This document shows positions 33,917-40,684 of a stretch of DNA of 64,000 bases, piece after piece. The stretch covers positions 3,613,001 through 3,677,000 of the forward strand of contig NZ_AP014637.1 of the NCBI RefSeq assembly GCF_000829415.1. The letters run 5' to 3'. This DNA is from Pseudomonas sp. StFLB209 (lineage in GTDB: Bacteria; Pseudomonadota; Gammaproteobacteria; Pseudomonadales; Pseudomonadaceae). The notes beneath the pieces are model-generated. The model saw nothing but the letters and a program-made list of their open reading frames with translations, did no database searches and was not told the origin of the DNA. A program made the translations under genes and the position numbers. Each line of letters starts with the position of its first letter. Positions within the stretch are counted from its first letter, which is position 1.

Positions 33917-34839
33917 CCTGGGCACCGGTGACGCTGCAGTGGCCAACCGAGGCCACGAGCTGGATGGATGACATCGCCCAGGGCCAGGAGCTGGCCGCTG
34001 CGCAGCTTGCCGGTGCCAGCGAGCGTTTGGGTCAACTGCAGGCGCTGGCCAGCACGGATTTGAGTACGATCGGCGCCGCTGTCCAGGGCGTGATCGGCAC
34101 CGGCCGGGCAGCGCTCGATGCGCAGTTTGGGGAGGTGCCGCAGTGTATTGTCGTGACACCGTTCCAGTCCGGAGTCGGTGAAGGCAAAGGCTATCAGCGT
34201 TACCTTTCGGCCCCGAACGTGCTGCAGCGTCTGGCAGACAAGCTGCAGGACGGCAGCGACCCGCAGCGCCCGGCCGGCGAGCAATACGCCCTGGTGCTGC
34301 TGTTTCTGGGCACGCGCTATGACGGCTTGGCCAGCACGTTGTCCACCTTCAATGCGCTGATGCCGATACCGGATCTGCAGCGAGCCGAGCGCCGGGCCGG
34401 GCAGATCTTCCGCCTCGAGGCCGAAAAGTGGGAACTGCCCACTGCCGGCGCGCTGCCGCGTTGGTCAGCGCTGCCCCTGGAGCGCTGCACCGTGCTGAAA
34501 GCCGCCAGCCAGGCGATGACCAGCCAGATCGCACAACTGGAAAGCTACGCGGCCGACAGCTCACCGCTCAGCGACTTGGCCCAACTGGCGCAGCGCAAGG
34601 CGCAGCAGACCCTGGAGCACAGCCAGACGCTGACTGACCTGCAGGATCTGCTCGCCAATGGGTCGCCAGACGCCTCGATGCAAGCGCGCCTGGTCGGCCC
34701 GGGTGATCCTGCCGAGTTGCGCCGGCAGATCCTGGAAGGCGCAGACGCCCCGGGGCATGAGTGGGCCTTGTCGTCGGGCCTCATGCTGGTGGGGTCATTG
34801 CCGGGTCTGGGCTTCGTGCGGGAACTGGTGGGCCTATGA
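33913..34839 (+). CDS. Hypothetical phage tail/baseplate protein
   Basis: A protein of 308 residues, helical and Ala/Gln/Leu-rich. I do not recognise the family. The helical repeats and the place between fibre assembly and spike genes suggest a baseplate-associated structural protein. It overlaps both neighbours by 4 bp. Confidence 0.6.
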   Translation: MTWAPVTLQWPTEATSWMDDIAQGQELAAAQLAGASERLGQLQALASTDLSTIGAAVQGVIGTGRAALDAQFGEVPQCIVVTPFQSGVGEGKGYQRYLSAPNVLQRLADKLQDGSDPQRPAGEQYALVLLFLGTRYDGLASTLSTFNALMPIPDLQRAERRAGQIFRLEAEKWELPTAGALPRWSALPLERCTVLKAASQAMTSQIAQLESYAADSSPLSDLAQLAQRKAQQTLEHSQTLTDLQDLLANGSPDASMQARLVGPGDPAELRRQILEGADAPGHEWALSSGLMLVGSLPGLGFVRELVGL

Positions 34840-35387
34840 CGATCCTGCTCAACGGCACACAGATAGTCGGCAACCGGATGAAGCTCACCGGCAGTTTGAA
34901 GATCGAGGCGGCCGACATGTCCGGGCAGACCAGCGCGACCGACAAGTCCGAAAAGGGCTTCAAGCCGAAGACGCTCACCGTGGCCATGACCATCCCGTTC
35001 AAAAAGGTTGAGGATCTGCAGACACTCATGCGCCTGGCCGAAGGTACCGAAGGCGGTGGCCAGCAGACGACATACCGGATCGTCAACGATACGGCCCAAG
35101 CAATGGGGATCCGTCAGGTCACGTTTACCGAGGGTGTAAGCGCCCGGGAGGACGACACGCTGCAGCAGTGGATCATTCAGTTCACCCTGACTGAAAAGCT
35201 GTCGAACCCTGAGAAAAAGGAGCAGCGCCGCGCCGGCAACGACGTGGCCAGCCAGTCCGCACCAGGTGACGGCGTTGCTGGCAGCAATAGGTCTGCCGCC
35301 TCAGGCCAAGACGATGCACCGCAGGAGCTGACCGGGTTTGAAGCGGTTCTGAAGAAAGTCGACAACTACCTGGGGGGCAAAGCATGA
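34836..35387 (+). CDS. Hypothetical baseplate-complex protein
   Basis: A protein of 183 residues: a beta-rich domain (about 1-130) with MTILLNGTQIVGNRMKLTG, then IKQ-free strands up to FTLTEKL, and a disordered Ser/Gln/Gly-rich linker leading to a short helix (LTGFEAVLKKVDNYL). Similar proteins occur in Pseudomonas phages near the tail hub, but I cannot name the family. I chose start 34836 because ATGA overlaps the previous stop. Confidence 0.55.
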   Translation: MTILLNGTQIVGNRMKLTGSLKIEAADMSGQTSATDKSEKGFKPKTLTVAMTIPFKKVEDLQTLMRLAEGTEGGGQQTTYRIVNDTAQAMGIRQVTFTEGVSAREDDTLQQWIIQFTLTEKLSNPEKKEQRRAGNDVASQSAPGDGVAGSNRSAASGQDDAPQELTGFEAVLKKVDNYLGGKA

Positions 35388-36079
35388 AGCTGCACCAGGT
35401 ACTGACGATTGGCGGCGCCGTCCAAGCTCTGGTTCAGGACGACGTGCGTCTGGACCTGAAAAGCCCAGGGCGGGCCACGTTCACCGTCCAGGCCAGCGCC
35501 GCGAAGCCTGGCCAACTGGTCACGTTCGACATCGGCTACAACGACGCGACCCTGCAGCGGCACTTCATCGGCTACGTGGAGCGCAGCACCGCGGCGAATG
35601 GCCGGGAGCAGGTGGTGTACTGCCGCGAGCTGGCCGCAGTGCTGACCCAACCGCTGCCGATGAACCTGCGCCATGTCGACCTGCGCGCCGTGCTGGCCGA
35701 CATCAGCAGCAAGACCGGCCTCAAGTTTCGGGTACCGGACCAGGACTACACCCGGGTAAAGGCGCCGTTCTTCTACAGCCTGGCCGCCGGCACCTTGGCC
35801 ATGGACAGCCTGGCCCGGGTTTTCGGCATCGACGATCTGATCTGGCAGCAGCAGGGTGACGGGGAAATATTCGTCGGCTCTTGGGCCGACAGCTTTTTTG
35901 GCGCACGCGAGCCGCTGCAACTGCCGGTCAACCTGTTCGACGGGTACCAGGGCAACCAGAGCGCGATGATTTCAGCACTGCCAGGCCTGCGGCCGGGCGT
36001 GACAATTAACCAGGGCGAGCGCATCACCAGTGTTGCGCTGGCCGGCACACAGATGGCCATCAAATGGACGACGCAATAA
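35384..36079 (+). CDS. Hypothetical tail hub-like protein
   Basis: A protein of 231 residues, beta-rich. FDIGYNDATLQRHFIGYVERS followed by VVYCRELAAVLTQPLPMNLRHVDLRAVL resembles the opening domain of gpD/gp27-type tail hub proteins. At 231 residues it is much shorter than P2 gpD (about 387). Its place before the spike gene, which it overlaps by 16 bp, fits a hub. Tentative. Confidence 0.5.
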   Translation: MKLHQVLTIGGAVQALVQDDVRLDLKSPGRATFTVQASAAKPGQLVTFDIGYNDATLQRHFIGYVERSTAANGREQVVYCRELAAVLTQPLPMNLRHVDLRAVLADISSKTGLKFRVPDQDYTRVKAPFFYSLAAGTLAMDSLARVFGIDDLIWQQQGDGEIFVGSWADSFFGAREPLQLPVNLFDGYQGNQSAMISALPGLRPGVTINQGERITSVALAGTQMAIKWTTQ

Positions 36080-37035
36080 AGCGCAGCGTAGAGCGCCTTT
36101 TCCCTGAACTCACCGGCGGTTACCACCTGCCGCGCTTTGGCCGCGTGGTTGCGGTACCGGACGCCCCGGCCGACGCTGGGCTATGCGATGACTTCCGCCC
36201 GCGCTACGGCGTCGACATCGAGGTCTTGGGTCAGGACGGCGAGCCAGATCCGGCGCTGCCGATCCTTGCCGGCGTGCCGCTGCCGTTGCCTTCGGGCGGC
36301 GAGGAAATGGGCATGTTCGCGTTTCCCCAGGAGGGCACCCGGGTTGTCGTGTGCTTCGCGTATGGCTCGCCCAGCCATCCTTATATCCAGTCGGTCCTGC
36401 CGCATGGCCTGAGCCTGCCCAAGGTGCCCAACGGCGACCAGCTCTGGCAGCACAGTGACGGCGTGCAGCAGCGGGTCACGGCGGACGGCGACTGGCTGCG
36501 ACAGACTGACGGCAAGATCCGCGACCAGGCGATCACCCGGGAAGTCGAGGCGCTGGGCAACAGCGAGCAGTACCAGAGCCACGTCCAGGACGTGAAGCAC
36601 CATTCCACCGAGACGGTAGGGGGGATCAAGAAGGTCGAGGCCCTGGGCGCGCTCAAGCTGGCCAGCGGCGGGACCGCGAGCCTGGCCGCCCTGGACGACA
36701 TGCACCAGGCCACCGGGCGCGATTACAACCTGGTCGTGGGCAAGAAGCACAACACAGCCGTCCAGGGCGATATGTCGGAGCGGATCGCAGGCCTGCGCGA
36801 GAGCATCACCCAGGGCAGCCAGCGCCTGGTTGCGCCGAAGAACCATATCGGGTCGGGCAACGTGAATTTGTTCCAGGTGGTGGTCGACCTGCTCGATCTG
36901 GTGCAAGAGATGAACACGCAGATCGCGGCCCATACGCACCCTCAGTCGCCGCCACCGAACAATGCGGCTGCTTTCACTGCAGCGGCGGCGAAGGCGGGCG
37001 GGCTGTCCGCATTGTTGGGGGCTGTGACGCTTTAG
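36064..37035 (+). CDS. Baseplate spike protein (gpV/gp45-like)
   Basis: A protein of 323 residues. The N-terminal OB-like domain (YHLPRFGRVVAVPDAP, then GEEMGMFAFPQEGTRVVVCFAYG) matches spike assembly proteins. A repetitive beta stretch follows (about 130-250) with VEALGNSEQ and VEALGALKL, then a C-terminal segment holding AAHTHPQSPPPNN. This should form the membrane-piercing needle under the hub. It is the last gene of the late operon and is followed by a strong terminator. Confidence 0.82.
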   Translation: MDDAIKRSVERLFPELTGGYHLPRFGRVVAVPDAPADAGLCDDFRPRYGVDIEVLGQDGEPDPALPILAGVPLPLPSGGEEMGMFAFPQEGTRVVVCFAYGSPSHPYIQSVLPHGLSLPKVPNGDQLWQHSDGVQQRVTADGDWLRQTDGKIRDQAITREVEALGNSEQYQSHVQDVKHHSTETVGGIKKVEALGALKLASGGTASLAALDDMHQATGRDYNLVVGKKHNTAVQGDMSERIAGLRESITQGSQRLVAPKNHIGSGNVNLFQVVVDLLDLVQEMNTQIAAHTHPQSPPPNNAAAFTAAAAKAGGLSALLGAVTL

Positions 37036-37048
37036 GGAGCACAGAATG

Positions 37049-37078
37049 AAAAAGGCCCGCATCAATGCGGGCCTTTTC
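37049..37078. terminator. Bidirectional terminator between late operon and repeat RNA
   Basis: AAAAGGCCCGCAT at 37050-37062 pairs with ATGCGGGCCTTTT at 37065-37077. A T tract is present in both directions (TTTTCTTT on plus, TTTTT on minus), so it ends both the late operon and the minus-strand repeat transcript. Confidence 0.92.
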
Positions 37079-37085
37079 TTTAACG

Positions 37086-37241
37086 CTGCCTATTCGGCAG
37101 TGGACAGATTGGCTATGAATAGCTTTTTCTGAGCTGCCTATTCGGCAGTGGGTACAGCTTCGGTAGAGCTATTTACTGAGCTGCCTATTCGGCAGTTGGG
37201 CTTAGAAAGCCACAATCTTTTCTGAGCTGCCTATTCGGCAG
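37086..37241 (-). repeat. Four I-F CRISPR-like repeat units at 46-48 bp period
   Basis: The 15-bp palindromic core lies at 37227-37241, 37181-37195, 37134-37148 and 37086-37100 (in minus-strand order), all four identical. The 8-nt handle is kept in the first three and degenerate in the last (CGTTAAAG), as final CRISPR repeats often are. The five bases before the core (canonical GTTCA) are TCTGC, CCCAA, ACCCA and GTCCA. Gaps from handle to next core are 23, 24 and 25 nt, against 37 in a standard I-F array. Confidence 0.85.
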
Positions 37242-37250
37242 GCAGAAGAC

Positions 37251-37279
37251 TTTATAGCCTGCGGTTCAGTGTGAGGCAA
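37251..37279 (-). promoter_or_regulatory. Promoter of the repeat RNA
   Basis: On the minus strand: TTGCCT (37274-37279), a 17-bp spacer, TATAAA (37251-37256). The -35 sits in the last codons of the helix-turn-helix gene. The predicted start, 7 nt after the -10, falls within a few bases of the first repeat hairpin. Confidence 0.6.
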
Positions 37280-37961
37280 CCCCCACACGCTGAATATCCA
37301 GACGGTCTAGCAGTAGATGCCACATTGCGAAGCTGATCGACTGGCGGCTGGACGTGTCCTCAGAGGCCATGTATTTGCGGAAGTTCTGAGGGGTAACACC
37401 CACCAGTGCGGCAGCTTCAGCTCCCGACACTCCGGTGAAAGAACCCTGGCCGACAACGTACCGGATCTCCCAGCGCGATGGAGCACGCCATGCGCTTGGA
37501 TCGGTTGTAGTCACCTCATCTGGCAGAACACCCACCATCCAGGCATTGCGTGGAGCCTTGTGCTTAGCGCTGATCTCCAGCAGACCGCCCAAGGTTACTG
37601 CCTTGGAGCGTAGGCGGTTCTTGCTACGAAGCCACAGATCAGATCGATCATCAATAAGTCCGGCGGTCAGGCCCACGTCACCTACGACCTGCAGGCAAGC
37701 CAGAACTTCATCCGTTTCGAAGTCGATTACTTCCACGACTTCCGGCTCGTGCTGCAGCTGCAGATCACGTTTAAACGCCGCGAGCTCGTCAGCGAACAAT
37801 TCCAGGACATCAGGCTTGGTACTGGTTGAGGAAGTAGGGGCTGTCTTTTCCGCCAGGAATGTCTCATCGAACTCAACGTGCCAGCGGGTATGGGGTTTGC
37901 CAGCGATTTTCGGGCCTTTCTCCGGGTAGAACGAAAAGGGGCCGGATGCGAATGCTTGCAT
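37266..37961 (-). CDS. Prophage protein with C-terminal helix-turn-helix, upstream of the repeat RNA
   Basis: A protein of 231 residues. The first 170 are mixed alpha/beta with an acidic middle and are not recognised. The C-terminal about 55 residues (SGAEAAALVGVTPQNFRKYMASE, then SISFAMWHLLLDRL) look like an XRE/Cro-type helix-turn-helix. The start at 37961 has GGAG about 9 nt upstream. Its promoter holds a perfect palindrome between -35 and -10 (38022-38040), which suggests autoregulation. The repeat RNA begins right after its stop codon, so the two may form one regulated locus. It could be an Aca-like regulator, but the length is far above known Aca proteins. Confidence 0.6.
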   Translation of the reverse strand: MQAFASGPFSFYPEKGPKIAGKPHTRWHVEFDETFLAEKTAPTSSTSTKPDVLELFADELAAFKRDLQLQHEPEVVEVIDFETDEVLACLQVVGDVGLTAGLIDDRSDLWLRSKNRLRSKAVTLGGLLEISAKHKAPRNAWMVGVLPDEVTTTDPSAWRAPSRWEIRYVVGQGSFTGVSGAEAAALVGVTPQNFRKYMASEDTSSRQSISFAMWHLLLDRLDIQRVGVASH

Positions 37962-38014
37962 GGTGTCATCTCCAAGAGGTACAGCGCTGGCGGGATGCCG
38001 TGCTGATGGAGATA

Positions 38015-38043
38015 ACTATATATAGCGCGATTCGCGCTATCAA
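38015..38043 (-). promoter_or_regulatory. Promoter with embedded palindromic operator
   Basis: On the minus strand: TTGATA (38038-38043), 17-bp spacer, TATAGT (38015-38020). The perfect palindrome ATAGCGCGA-T-TCGCGCTAT at 38022-38040 lies between the two elements and overlaps the end of the -35. A repressor bound there would exclude RNA polymerase. The downstream helix-turn-helix protein is the obvious candidate. Confidence 0.65.
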
Positions 38044-38419
38044 GAGATTTTCAGGAAAAATCAGCAAAAATCTCATCGGCAAAAAAAATCTCGAAGGAAA
38101 ATCACTTATCCCCCTCCCGCCGACGGGCTTTGTGTCCCAAAAAAGTGCAAACCCTTGGTGTGGTGCAATCAATGCTCCAGGCCACGCCGTCTGTGGGCTT
38201 GCGCAGGGCAGAGGCCATTGCACACAGTGTCAAGTTTTGCAGAAAAATGTCACGGGTTTGCACAGCGGGCTGTAGGCCGTCCACGGCGACCGATCTGGCG
38301 AAAGGCCCGGCCCGCCTGGACGAAAAATTGGAAAACTGGCGAAAGGTGCGGTTTTCAAAATCTGCACAGGTCCAAAACATTTGGTGACAGTGCTGTGTGG
38401 GCCAAGGACGCATTACGGG
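38044..38419. other. Non-coding or uncertain stretch
   Basis: No gene I can support. It has an AT-rich start and a 10-bp inverted repeat (GTGCAAACCC at 38145-38154, GGGTTTGCAC at 38254-38263) about 100 bp apart. Two overlapping frames of 85 and 172 codons are open here, but their sequences are rich in Arg, Trp and Cys and show no domain until the methylase remnant begins. Confidence 0.4.
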
Positions 38420-38673
38420 TCGAGAGCCGCAGGGAGCAAGGGCTGGCGGCTATTTCGGGACGCTCGTCGCTTTGCATTGCCTCACACAAGCTTGGAAGGG
38501 TGATGGTCGGCATCAACGACCACCCGGACATCCGTGAAGTGTTCCAAGGCTTTCACATCAAGGAGCTGGACATCGGGTACACAATGACAAACCAGCGGAT
38601 CGGGAAGTCCGAGGTTGTGGGGGAGCTGGTGGTCATGAATTGGCAGCCGAGCTTGATGGGGATGCTGTTCTGA
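38420..38673 (+). pseudogene. Remnant of a phage DNA adenine methyltransferase
   Basis: The last part of an open frame reads LGRVMVGINDHPDIREVFQGFHIKEL... and then VGELVVMNW, which matches the C-terminal end of D12-class (Dam-type) adenine methyltransferases of phages. The SAM-binding FxGxG and catalytic DPPY motifs are absent; the frame upstream is unrelated sequence. It is therefore a 3' fragment left after deletion and is not expected to be active. Confidence 0.6.
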
Positions 38674-38716
38674 TCGCCGAGGCAAATTCGCCTGGTTCCG
38701 GGGGACTAGAAACGGA

Positions 38717-38738
38717 TAGGGCGCACAAGTGCGCCCTA
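38717..38738. terminator. Terminator-like hairpin
   Basis: A perfect 10-bp inverted repeat (TAGGGCGCAC-AA-GTGCGCCCTA) without a clear T tract. It lies 44 bp after the methylase remnant. The following 80 bp hold three short direct repeats of CCAATTT (38817-38846). Confidence 0.5.
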
Positions 38739-38851
38739 GAATTCCGGTGATACTACTATTCGTGAAACCTAAAATCATTTACTCCATTAAGGAAATTTAC
38801 CCAATGTCGCCGAGTAACCCAATTTTTCCAATTTCCCCAATTTCCCTTTTG

Positions 38852-39253
38852 TTAGATTGAGAGTTCGTGCAGTGCTGCGCTTGCGAGAAAACCGGAACGG
38901 GACGCGTATCGGCTGTCTTGCTTCACTCGTTCGTCAATGCGGCTGAGAAGCTTCTCAGGTAACGTTGCATTAAATCGAACGGCTTTACCAGAGTAGGGGG
39001 TTACGTCGAACTCTACGACTGCCCAAATGCCGCCTTGATACTCAGGGTTTGTAATGTGGCTTTCGATAGATGCGGCCTCAGGAAGTTCTTCGTCATCCTC
39101 GACCAAACCTTCGAAATGTAGCGCTAACGCTTCCCGTACGTTGTCCAGTGCCTCCTCGAAGGTGGCTCCAGCGCTGAAACATCTTGGGACGTCAGGAATT
39201 GTCACGCCAAAATCTGTATTGCTGTCTTTGTGTAAAACTACTGGAAATTTCAT
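38852..39253 (-). CDS. hicB: HicB-family antitoxin
   Basis: A protein of 133 residues. The N-terminal partial RNase H fold shows FPVVLHKDSNTDFGVTIPDVPRCFSAGATFEEAL near 3-36. The C-terminal ribbon-helix-helix is FNATLPEKLLSRIDERV, then SRYASRSGFLASAALHEL. It neutralises HicA and represses the hicA promoter. The gap to hicA (106 bp) is larger than usual, so hicB may have its own promoter. Confidence 0.88.
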   Translation of the reverse strand: MKFPVVLHKDSNTDFGVTIPDVPRCFSAGATFEEALDNVREALALHFEGLVEDDEELPEAASIESHITNPEYQGGIWAVVEFDVTPYSGKAVRFNATLPEKLLSRIDERVKQDSRYASRSGFLASAALHELSI

Positions 39254-39359
39254 AATGTATTCGTACCTCCAGAACCTATTCGTAGTATCCCGGAATTCTC
39301 AATCATTCCCTCTGTAGGTTGATGGTTTCTGTAATCCGCGAAGCTTTGGGTGAAGCCGG

Positions 39360-39542
39360 TCATTTCAGACCGGCTTGTTTTAGGATGTTGTTGATAGTGC
39401 CAATAGGGATGTCGGAATTTGGGTGTGCAATCGTGACCCGCCCCTTTTTGGTAGGATGTTTGTACTGATGATGGCTACCTTTAGTAGCCACCAGATACCA
39501 ACCATCCTCCTCGATCAGCTTCATCATATCCCGGCTTCGCAT
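39360..39542 (-). CDS. hicA: HicA-family mRNA interferase toxin
   Basis: A protein of 60 residues, the typical size. It has the double-stranded-RNA-binding-like fold with the catalytic His in KGSHHQYKHP (His24 by position) and PIGTINNILKQAGL at the end. It cleaves mRNA independent of the ribosome. I chose the start at 39542 because AGGAGG lies 4 nt upstream; the longer frame to 39614 would run through the operator palindrome. Confidence 0.88.
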   Translation of the reverse strand: MRSRDMMKLIEEDGWYLVATKGSHHQYKHPTKKGRVTIAHPNSDIPIGTINNILKQAGLK

Positions 39543-39571
39543 AGGTCCTCCTGTTCTCAGCCGTTGATGGT

Positions 39572-39616
39572 GTGTACTGTACACATTGGTTTTTGTTTTG
39601 TACACACAGTACACAC
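39572..39616 (-). promoter_or_regulatory. Candidate HicB operator upstream of hicA
   Basis: GTGTAC-T-GTACAC is a perfect palindrome at 39572-39584. A second, related site near 39600-39616 holds the same GTGTACTGT half on the minus strand. Both lie 30-75 bp upstream of hicA, where HicB-type autoregulation sites are found. Confidence 0.55.
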
Positions 39617-39623
39617 AAAAACT

Positions 39624-39965
39624 TCAGGATTTTTGTGCAAGCCGCTTTGCTTCTGCCTCCCGAACACCGAGTTCATACCTTTCGTACATCATCTGCGTGC
39701 TTCGCAGCTTGTTATCGAGCTGAGACGTCTGCAGATGCAGGCTGGAAATCGTGGTTCCCGCTTGCCTCAACTCAACGCGCAGCTTGTCGCGCTCCGCCGT
39801 TGCAATCGACAGCATGTCTATCAGCTTTGCCTGGTTCTGACGGTAGCGATCGAGATCTACGCGCAGAAGATCATTTTCAGTTTCGATCAGGTCGCAATGA
39901 TGTCTCAGCATTTCCTCTTGGGTGGGAGTGCCGAGCCATTCTTCGGCAGCAAAGTCGATGTTCAT
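39624..39965 (-). CDS. Hypothetical coiled-coil protein with a LexA box
   Basis: A protein of 113 residues that is almost entirely a charged coiled coil (about 18-110; ENDLLRVDLDRYRQNQAKLIDML, ATAERDKLRVELRQAG). No family is recognised. AGAGG lies about 8 nt before the start at 39965. A LexA box (39981-39996) overlaps the expected promoter, so the gene is probably induced by DNA damage. It lies upstream of hicA on the same strand. Confidence 0.6.
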   Translation of the reverse strand: MNIDFAAEEWLGTPTQEEMLRHHCDLIETENDLLRVDLDRYRQNQAKLIDMLSIATAERDKLRVELRQAGTTISSLHLQTSQLDNKLRSTQMMYERYELGVREAEAKRLAQKS

Positions 39966-39980
39966 GGTGAAGCCTCTTTA

Positions 39981-39996
39981 CTGTTTGGATGTACAG
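39981..39996 (-). promoter_or_regulatory. LexA box
   Basis: CTGT-TTGGATGT-ACAG, a full match to the CTGT-N8-ACAG core, 15 bp upstream of the coiled-coil gene. Confidence 0.65.
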
Positions 39997-40159
39997 TAAT
40001 TCATGGCAAGGCAAGTTGATAGGGCTGGGCGATATGTGGCTATCATCGGGCTATCTCTCGTGGCATTCTCACCTGTGAGATTAGCTCATTCGTGCTCCAT
40101 CATTTCGCACAGCAGGGCAACCCAGCTCGTGGCTTGTGCGCAACCAGGAAGGTAGAGAA

Positions 40160-40618
40160 ATGTCGAATATTGAACGGCTCGTGCAAAAGCTCAAAGACTA
40201 CGATGACGCCAAGCAAAAGGCTTTGGTTAAAGCCAGGATTTTAGTGTCGGCAGCTCAGAGGGAGACCGAGCTCTTTGTAGACCACGCATTCGGCTCTTTG
40301 AACCAAGCCAAAGCTACAGGTCTATTAGAACTGAAGCGTCCAATTTCCGCGCAAACTGTGGATGTTCACGGGCATCAGCTTCCAGCACATTTCCACGGGC
40401 TTCAGGTCCATGCTGCGGGTCAAACTCTAACGCTTGCTCCACACGCTGAGCCTGAGGACACGTCGGTGCCGGTCAGATTTTCAATCAAGGGGTCCCATGA
40501 CGACCAGCGCGTAATTCAGCGTCTCGGTGGCCAGTGGAAGATATCCCGACCTGACTCCCACGAACACGAGCTGGTGGACGATGAAGTGATTGTTGGCTTG
40601 GTGTTGGAATTGCTTTGA
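40160..40618 (+). CDS. Hypothetical prophage protein
   Basis: A protein of 152 residues: a helical N-terminal third (IERLVQKLKDYDDAKQKALVKARILVSAA) and a His-rich, beta-like remainder. The family is not recognised. I chose start 40160 for the AAGG site about 9 nt upstream. The upstream region holds a short palindrome (TCTCAC-CT-GTGAGA at 40067-40080). It is followed by a terminator and is the last gene I can place in the prophage. Confidence 0.55.
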   Translation: MSNIERLVQKLKDYDDAKQKALVKARILVSAAQRETELFVDHAFGSLNQAKATGLLELKRPISAQTVDVHGHQLPAHFHGLQVHAAGQTLTLAPHAEPEDTSVPVRFSIKGSHDDQRVIQRLGGQWKISRPDSHEHELVDDEVIVGLVLELL

Positions 40619-40658
40619 GGATATCGCTTGGACCGAGAAGAGCTATTTCGATGACAGG

Positions 40659-40684
40659 AGCCCGCTTAAAAAGTGGGCTTTTGC
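40659..40684 (+). terminator. Rho-independent terminator
   Basis: AGCCCGCTT pairs with AAGTGGGCT (one G-T pair) followed by TTTT. It ends the transcript of the 152-residue protein. Confidence 0.8.

Larger units (their letters stand above)
37049..37244 (-). ncRNA. Candidate structured small RNA with four type I-F-like repeat hairpins
   Basis: On the minus strand a sigma70-type promoter (37251-37279) should start RNA near 37244, directly before the first repeat, and the terminator at 37049-37078 ends it, giving an RNA of about 195 nt. The RNA carries four copies of the hairpin CTGCCGAATAGGCAG. The first three are followed by CTCAGAAA, CTCAGTAA and CTCAGAAA. The type I-F CRISPR repeat has CTGCCGTATAGGCAG and then CTAAGAAA, which after Cas6f (Csy4) cleavage is the crRNA 5' handle. 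The RNA is thus in the crRNA sense. No cas gene is in the window. A solitary-repeat RNA anti-CRISPR is the leading guess. Confidence 0.6.

Noticed and set aside
37086..37241. A standard CRISPR array
   Set aside because: The repeats match type I-F, but the period is 46-48 bp instead of 60, the gaps are hairpins, there are no cas genes or leader in the window, and the unit has a compact promoter-terminator layout. I list it as a structured RNA with repeats instead.
38130..38387. 85-codon frame beginning with GTG
   Set aside because: No ribosome site, Cys/Arg/Trp-rich composition and overlap with another frame; no family seen.
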